Source of the DNA: Oikopleura dioica
Lineage: Eukaryota > Chordata > Appendicularia > Copelata > Oikopleuridae
Length of the DNA: 64,000 bases
Reading direction: 5' to 3'
NCBI GenBank assembly: GCA_907165135.1
Contig: OU015566.1
Span: forward strand, 3,226,501 to 3,290,500
Under the pieces are notes generated by a model. It was given only the letters and a program-made list of their open reading frames with translations, searched no databases and was not told the origin of the DNA. Position numbers and translations under genes: made by a program. Every line of letters starts with the position of its first letter. Position 1 is the first letter of the stretch. This document shows, in pieces, positions 56,664-64,000 of the stretch.

Positions 56664-57537
56664 TTAATCCTCGTTGTTGTTTTCTGAAGATTCGAGTCGG
56701 TTTTCGAGCTTTTCTTGAATCGCGCCGATGATTGATCCCAACCAAGCGAGGCTAGAACATTTGATGAAAAAAGCCAAAAGAAGAATGTTTTCATACCCGA
56801 GATAAATGAAAATCACAATGCCAAATTGATAGTTGCTTCCTGGGGTAACAGAATAATCCCCGAATCCAACAGTAGTAAACGTAACCACCATGAAATACAG
56901 AGCCTCAAAATAGGTCCAGCCTTCTACCAAGCAAACGATCATGGCAGGGATGCAGATGAAGAAGCCAATGCCGAAAAGAAGGACGAAGAGAAATTTCAGA
57001 AAAAGAGGAATCTTTTCGAAGCGTCGTCTTATTTTCTTCCGAATAAATGTATACTTAAAATATTTTTCATGCTATTTTTTAGATAAAAACTTACGAGTTT
57101 GGCGATTTCTCCAAGAAGAGCGCCGCAAAGAACGATTCCCGGTATCACATAAAAAATAAAGAAAATTCTGCCTCCCACAGTCTAAAGTCCTTTTTAACAT
57201 GAACTCGTAGCTTGACAAACCTTAGGCGCAGTGTTTCCGTAACCAATAGTGGTCACGACGGTCATCACGAAATATACAGCGCTTTTAGGTGTCCAGTTCA
57301 TCGGGCAAGGCTCCTCCGGATCTTCTTTGAACATAGAAATAGGGACGCCTTTTCCTGCGTATTCCTCTGCCGTTGCGATGATATCCGTTAGGTTCTTTTC
57401 GGACAGGACGAATTGCCCGTCGGAATTGATCTCGAAGGAATCCCGCATTTCAACAAGCGCCCTTTGAGATTCTTTGCAGCGGATTATTTCTGCTGGGCCT
57501 TCGAGCTTTCCGAAGGAAAAGGTACCAATGATGACAT
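56664..57537 (-). CDS. two-pore-domain potassium channel, K2P/KCNK family (copy B)
   Basis: Identical in coding sequence to 1847-2720: pore filters TTIGYGN (about 57232) and TTVGFGDY (about 56847), stop at 56664. A T-run length difference lies upstream of the gene near 57727, outside the coding region. Confidence 0.88.
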
Positions 57538-58085
57538 AAATGATGAAGGTTAAAAAAACGAAGCTTTTTTAAAATGTCAATTTTTCAGTGAAAAATATTT
57601 ATGATCAAAAATAAATGACACTTTCCAAGGACGTCGCCATTTTCCCTTCTTTACCGAGCATTTTCCCTCTTCTTCTTTTCGTCCCACCACCTCGCGATTG
57701 ACTTCTCTCGTTTCCATTTTCGGAAAACGAACTTTTTTTGATTAATTTCTCGATTCTTTGTTATCGTTAAAATAGTTTTAGGTGGTCTTGATTGCGGCCT
57801 GCCTCGAAACTAATAAACTTCTGACAACAAGCTGTTGCCGTATTATGCCATAAATTTTATTTTCTTTGTTACGTTCGAGACGAATTTTAAGGTCAGCACC
57901 TTTCCGCATTGTTGCTTTCAAGTTCAGAGCCTTTCAAAGGCAGTTGTGAATATTCATTAGTACAGTCGTTCTCTGACTATAAGGCAAATATATAACGAGA
58001 ACCAGAGCAAATAGAGATTCTGTAACGACTGCTTTTTCGAGTAAAAAGAACTCTCATTATAAGATCACGTCTTTTTTTTGACATT

Positions 58086-60229
58086 TTGTTCATGCGAGTA
58101 ACCACTCATCCAGAGGAATTGGCAAGAGAAAATGTCGAAAAATGGTTGCCAAATTTTACGCGGAAACTCAGGCGATCAACAAGTAGAAATGATTTAGACA
58201 GGCTCATTTTATCTGTCGAAAGAATGGAATTTTATAATCATGATTGTGCAAATTGGACTCAAGTTCTTTTTGAAGACCAACATTCATATGAAATGGGGGG
58301 AAAAATTCTCGGAAGCGAAGAATTGCTTCTTGATGTATTTGAGCCGACAGCATTTCAAAAAGAGATTCTCGCTAGAAACCCACAATTGAAAGGAAAATTG
58401 ATCGAGCGAAAAGACTTGAATGAAGAAACTGGAGAATGGCTACTTGATGAATTTCTTGCTGAGAAAACGATTTCAATTGGGGGCGAAGCGATTATTTTGA
58501 CGGAAAATTTCGAGGGCTTCGAAGTCGCTGTTCGCGTTCAAGCGTTTGACCCGTTTCTTTTTACAAATGATCTGAATGATGACGACTTGAGATTTGAGAT
58601 TCATCTTTCAAACGGCTACGAAATAGCGGAGGATAATTCTGAAGATGATGATGATGATGATTCACAAGTGATTCCATTTCATAAAAATCTCGTCAAAAAT
58701 TCCTGCAATATCGAATTTTTCGCAAGTGAAGATTGGGAAAAGCAAGACTGCTTAGGGTGGATCACAATTATGGAAAGATGCGACGGCGATTTAAGAGGTA
58801 GACTAAAAGCAGACGATTTGGCATTTGAAGAGCGAAAGAAAATCGCGATTGGAGTCAAGGAAGGAGACGATTATTTGGAGAGAATTGGAATTACGCATTT
58901 CGACCAGAAGCCGGAAAATATTCTTCTCGTCAATGGGGTGCCAAAATGGAGTGATTTCGGAATCGTCTGGGATCGCTCAGGAAGAGAAAGCTATCGAAAA
59001 CTTGGTTACGTCAGAAGAGGCAGCAGATTTTCAAATTATCGATGTCTTTGTAAGCTTTCCATTTATTTTTCAAAATTGTTCATTTTAGATTCGGGATCTC
59101 CGGCCTTTTCATTGAATTGGCAGCTCTGTGGAACCACCGGAGAATATTTTTCGAATATTTATGTTTTTATTCTGTGCGAGTGGAAAACTGCATGGAATCT
59201 TTGCTTCAGCCCAGTTTCACATGATCAAGCGGAGAAAATAAAGAGAAAACTAAAAGTTTGTCCAGATATTTTTTATTTGAACCGTCGATTTCTCTTTAAG
59301 ATCTTGAACGCTGAATGGTTATCAAATAAAACTTTCAAAATTGACGACATCGAGAAGTTATCGAAAGCCATCACAATCAAAAACGCTCATTTTTATTATT
59401 GTCTGGAGAACCAAAGTTTTACGAAGTCGCTTGAAATGGAAAATTTGAAACATCGACTAGCTAGAATGATGGATCTTGAATTCGAAAACTTGACGACGAA
59501 AAATATTGCTCAGAGAGAACGATTCCTTTCCGTCCCATTTTCTGTCAGCATTCTTGTTCGATGGACCATCAAAAATGACCTTCAGACGACTGATATAAAA
59601 ATGGAGAGCAAATATTCTCTTCACAAAATTTTTATAATCTTGACGATGGTTATTTACCCACGAAGCTTGCTGGGATTTAATCTGAATCCAAGAAACGCTA
59701 AGGGGGATTTTCAAACGACCGATGTCGAGATACTCCTAAAAAAGGCTTAAATATCCATCTTTTTTGAACAAAAGTGGCTTTGACATTTTCAAAGAAAGTG
59801 GCGATTTAGAGGGAGAGCTTGATTTTCAGCAAGGTTTGTTTCATAATTGTCATCGTTTTTATTTTTTTTCTAGTTCTTCTTCATCAAAACTTTCATTTCA
59901 CCCGCCCGTTGAGTGTAACTGGCGCTTATCTGGATTCCAAAGGAAGCGTCATTTTCCACCAAATGCTTCTTGCCGGAATCGAATACAATGAGTACATTTT
60001 GCAAAATACGCTCAGTGCAGCTTCATCATCGCAAATAAGAATCCCTCTTGACCGACGATACTACGCCTCTTACAAGATGACCAGATATTGCTACGACAAT
60101 TACAACGACCTCATTTACTACGGACCAAAAAATGAATTTATTAAATTGGCGAATGAGCAAATCAATATGAAAAAAGAAGTCTGGCATCTTCTTCCCCAAG
60201 CCTATTCAATTATTCTTACTGATAAATAA
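58086..60229 (+). pseudogene. divergent protein-kinase-like protein (copy B, frameshifted)
   Basis: Same gene as 3270-5412, but one extra A in an A6 run near 59743 turns EILLKRLKY into EILLKKA and a stop. The last part of exon 2 and exon 3 remain open in their own frames (59764-59991 and 59872-60229). Because the only change is a homopolymer length, this may be a consensus error rather than a real lesion. The kinase-like motifs (HFDQKPENILL, SDFG) are intact upstream. Confidence 0.7.
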
Positions 60230-61086
60230 AGCTTTTTCCTGATAGCATCTTAATCCCTGTTTACAATCAAACGTTATTTCAACCACTCGTAAATAAGAGC
60301 GAGGTTGGCAAAATTCATCCATAAATCCGAGAGCTTATTTGACCTGTGAAACGATTTTGCATTTTTCCGAGATCAACAAGGTTCATGAAGATTCAAATGC
60401 AGGTTATTTTCATCAGCAGGATTAATATCTTTTGAATTTTCGATAAAGCATTTCAGTGATATATTTCCCTAGTCAATAGAATTGAAAGAAAATACTATCT
60501 TTTGAAAGCATTATTTAATCAACTCAAATTCGAGACACACATTAAATTGTGACAGACTCATCGAGAATTGGAGCCAGTGAATGATGTCTAATGACTTTGA
60601 TTTGAGCAATCTTCGAAAACAATTTTCCCCATTCATCTTAGTTCGACCGTAAATCTGTGCTTCCGATTTATGGTTTTTCTTTTAACGATTGTTGACGTAG
60701 CCTACAAAATCCTCTCGAAATATTGCTTTCAATGATCGTCAATAATCGTAATAACATTTAATATTTTTAAACGTCATTTTGACATTGTAAAACTTGATTT
60801 TCCAAAGAAACTGATATAATTTCCTTCGGTATTAAAAAAGCAATAAACATTTGTTTCGATTAGTTTTTTTCTGAATTGATACAAATACAAGGCCGAATCT
60901 ACGAAACAAGCTGCCGACAACATAATTCTCAAGATTTATCGGAGGATAAGCCCTTAATTTTTATCAGCCTGGACGGGCATTGTAGATTAATCTCGCTGCA
61001 GATCGTAAAAGCTTAAGCTCCTGGTGTTGTAGCGCTACGTGAGCGATCATAATATCAGTAGAGAAAAAAACGAAACGAAACTACGA
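60230..61086. other. intergenic, no gene seen (copy B)
   Basis: Duplicate of 5413-6269; nothing additional. Confidence 0.6.
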
Positions 61087-64000
61087 ATGAAATATAAAGT
61101 TTGTAAACAAAATTAATCAAAAGATAACAGAACAAAAGTTTGAAACTTAAACTTAAAATTTTCTTTCTTTTTTTATGAAATCTTTAGTTCTTCCTGGGCA
61201 TCCTGTGCCTAGGAACAGTATCCTGCCTTGGAGTAACCGACCTCACTTGCGCTGAAAACTCTGATTGCTACGCATACAATGCTTTTTGCAATTCAACAAC
61301 CTTGACTTGCTACTGCAACGATGCATTCTCCTACTACCTTACCCCGCAAGACCCCGAAATCGAAGTCAATGGGCAATTATTGGAAGAAACATGCGTCTTA
61401 AAAACTCGTAAAGTCCCCCTTTTGCCCTCCGTCCAAATCAAGGCCAATTTAGCTTGCGACTTTTACGTGGAGGAAAATGGCCCGTGCCCTGCTAACTCGA
61501 ATTGCATGATTCAAATCGATGGAACTGCCGAGTGCGCTTGTTATCCTGGCTTCGAATCGACGGATGCTGACGGTCAAGTCGGAGTGGATGGGGTTACTTG
61601 TGAAAGGAAAGGGATGATAAAATCATTTTTGTTTTTCATGAAATCAATTTATCAATCCAAAAATAAAGAATTAATCCATGCAACTCCTACTCCTGTGACG
61701 CAATAGCAAATTCTGAGTGCGTTGCCCTTTCCGAAACGGAAGCTAATTGTGCATGTGGCAATCTTTACGAGCCGTACGTTTTCGGACAATCATGGGAGCT
61801 GTCAGAAGACGATCTTTTTCCCAATTCATTTGCGCCAGACGTCATTTGCAATCCTAAATTTCCCTGTTTTGATCAAACCTGTGGTGGGAATCAGACCTGT
61901 GTCGTGAACAACAACGATGACGGAATTCCCACTGCTTTCTGTGCCTGCGACGATGGCTTTTCCTCTACTGGAGCTCAAACAGTCCTCATGTCGGATGGCG
62001 GTCTTGAGTGCGAAGATCTCGACGAGTGCTCTGATGACGCGCTTAACTTTTGCGCTGCCACTCAAACCTGCATCAACCAAGTTGGAAGCTACGAATGCGA
62101 ATGCTCTCCTGGATACCTTCCAAATACTGACGAGAACACAGTGTCTGTTGCTCCTTGTGTCCAATGCTCAGGACCAGGGGCAACGGAAAATGACGGAGAA
62201 TGCACTTGTTATAATGGAGCGATTCTGAGCGAGGGTGATAGTACCCTCTGTGTGTGTCCTGATGGTTGGGAACAGGTAGGTAATATGTGTTCGCTAGGAG
62301 GAACTTCTTCGACAACAACCACAACTACTACCACAACTACGACTACAACAACAACTACTTCCACGACGACAAGTAAGACTACGACAACAACCACTACTAC
62401 GACGACAACCACTACTACGACGACAACCACAACAACGACAACTACAACAACGACAACTACTTCAACAACAACAACTACCACTACTACCACTACGACAAGT
62501 ACAACTACGACAACTACGACTTCCACAACGACCACTACTACGACGACAACAACAACAACTACAACTACTACAACAACGACAACTACATCCACCACAACTA
62601 CAAGCACAACAACAACAACTACGACAACAAGTACGTCGACAACTACTACAAGCACCATCACAAGCACAACCAAAAGTACAACAACGAGCACAACTACCAC
62701 CTCGACTACCACGACTACTTCAACAAATACAACTACCTCGACGACTACTACCACAACGTCAACAACTACAACAACAACCACTACCACCACAAGCACAACG
62801 AGCACAACTACGACCACTACAACCATATCTCAAACAACAACTTCAGGCGAACCTTGCTTTGGTCCAACCAGCCGTTTTGAAAATGGCGCTTGCACTTGCG
62901 ACTTTACAATCCGAAGTATCGAACTAAAAGATGACCAGAAAACCTGCCGTTGCAAAGAAAAATTTACTTGGAGAGAGAATCTTGGAATTTGCGACTGTGA
63001 GCCTGGTCTTTTCGTGAGTACAAAAGTTTATAGAAATCATTAAATGAGTTAAAAGAAATCGATTCGGGGAGGTTGCGTTCCACCAGAAGACAACTACATT
63101 CAATGGAAGGGACCCTTCGGAAAATGCGAAGGAAATCGTCGGAAACGAGCGATCAAGCAAATCGACCGTGTTGAAAATGGCGCTACTGAGGTTAGGTTAT
63201 CTTCTTAATTAATATAAGAACAATGTCAAGGCTCCTTGGTTCGGAAGAAATGTCAACTCTTGGAAAGTCACTGAAAAATGCGGCGCCGATAGACCAGGTT
63301 CGAATCCTTCGAAAGAAGATAATTGAAGACTTTATAGATTTTTGCATGGATTGGTTTGCTGAGTTCAATGAAGAAAGTGGGCTATGCGAATGCATCGACG
63401 GTTACACTGACAGCGTTGATGGGTGCACACCTTGGGAAAATAATAAAGATTCAGCTGGACAAACGATCATGGATGAAATTCTCCGACGTCTTCGATTTAT
63501 CGGTTCGCTTTTTCTTGCTTTTGAACGCAAACAGGGATTTTATTATTTGATTTTCAGAGGAAGATGGTTCTTTGAACTCGATCAACGCCAAACGACTCGG
63601 TGCTTTTGAGCGATTCTTCTCAATAATGGAACAGAAGGCGCTCGCGAAGGCAAGGTCTGGTTGCGGAGAAAGGGGTCGAGGCATGCATGGATCCTTCATC
63701 GATGGTAAGTACGAGAAAAGAATGTCATTTCTGATGGAGCTCTAGAAAATCTTGATTTGTTCCGCAACTTTGAAATCGAGTCTGCAAAGGGCGACAACAA
63801 CCACAACGCTCTCCGTAAGATCATCTATCTCTACAACAAATGGCAACAAGCGTATCTGTGGAATTGCCCAAGGTTTATTTTAAAATGATTTCATTCCGCC
63901 TCAACCCTTTTTAGATCTGGGTATGGATATGATCCCCAAGATCCGTCCGATCCAACCGGAACAGTTTGCAAATCGAAAAACAAGAAAGATTCTTTCAAAT
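61087..64000 (+). CDS. secreted EGF-like / Thr-rich mucin-type protein (copy B, continues past the window)
   Basis: Exons as in copy A: MKYK at 61087-61098, then 61188-61606, 61669-63013, 63056-63190 and 63219-63297. The gene then goes on, unlike copy A: a 40-nt intron (63298-63337) joins to DFCMDWFAEFNEESGLCECI, another EGF-like Cys pattern. Next come SLNSINAKRLGAFERFFSIM, a Gly/Arg/Cys stretch, NLDLFRNFEIESAKGDNNHN and, after a further intron, SGYGYDPQDPSDPTGTVCKS at the window edge. Introns in this part are GT..AG, 43-53 nt. The gene is 3'-incomplete only because the window ends. Signal peptide, EGF modules and a ~180-residue Thr tract point to a secreted, heavily O-glycosylated matrix or house component. 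Confidence 0.85.

Larger units (their letters stand above)
54818..63343. repeat. segmental duplication, copy B (partner 1-8526)
   Basis: Direct repeat of 1-8526, with offset 54817 changing to 54818 and 54816 and back at three homopolymers. Unlike copy A, the right end continues without a break into the remaining exons of the EGF/mucin gene, so copy B keeps the ancestral right junction. Confidence 0.97.

Overview
The window is animal nuclear DNA, most likely from an appendicularian tunicate (Oikopleura or a close relative). The case rests on gene density, introns mostly 37-65 nt with GT..AG ends plus a few GA..AG and GC..AG introns, AT-rich non-coding DNA, and animal gene families: K2P channel, receptor tyrosine kinase, NR5A nuclear receptor, connexin, astacin, galactose 3-O-sulfotransferase. 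The species is inferred, not proven. Several 1-nt frame breaks fall in homopolymers, so some broken genes may be consensus errors.

Layout. 1-8526 is copy A of a segmental duplication: a charged coiled-coil gene and a K2P channel gene (both minus), a kinase-like gene (plus), and the 5' part of a secreted EGF/Thr-mucin gene (plus). 54818-63343 is copy B, which I can tell from copy A only by three homopolymer length differences. Copy B continues into the rest of the EGF/mucin gene. Copy A instead runs at 8526/8527 into the 3' part of an astacin gene (minus, to about 14.8 kb). 14.8-18.3 kb is gene-poor, with one small repeat element and a telomere-like tract. 18.4-21.9 kb is a receptor tyrosine kinase (minus) with an unfamiliar ectodomain. 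22.2-25.6 kb holds a small protein and an overlapping single-pass membrane protein (plus), a Cys/His-rich mini-protein (minus) and a galactose 3-O-sulfotransferase interrupted by a (TTATA)n tract (plus). 25.7-30.2 kb holds three beta-rich, PLAT-like genes (minus) around an NR5A receptor (plus). A coiled-coil gene (30.5-31.6 kb, plus) and KRI1 (31.7-34.1 kb, minus) follow.

34.3-38.4 kb is a tandem duplication of a module: a secreted protein (plus) facing a connexin (minus). The first module carries two insertions with apparent target-site duplications, and its connexin piece lacks two of the three E2 cysteines. 38.4-41 kb holds a small Thr-rich gene, several inverted-repeat elements, interstitial telomere repeats and an RPL12 remnant. 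A Ulp1/SENP-type protease gene lies at 42.2-43.4 kb and a decayed coiled-coil gene at 43.5-44.7 kb. About 26 copies of a 56-bp hairpin minisatellite follow at 44.8-46.2 kb.

46.3-53.4 kb is the most unusual block: minus-strand genes for a zinc-finger/DDE-transposase-like/Ulp1-like protein and, beside it, a putative membrane glycoprotein, flanked on one side by small hairpin repeats. It looks like a large mobile element. Between it and copy B is a small secreted protein with a dibasic cleavage site (54.1-54.5 kb).

Exon boundaries were set by eye from splice signals and reading frame, and terminal exons are the least certain.
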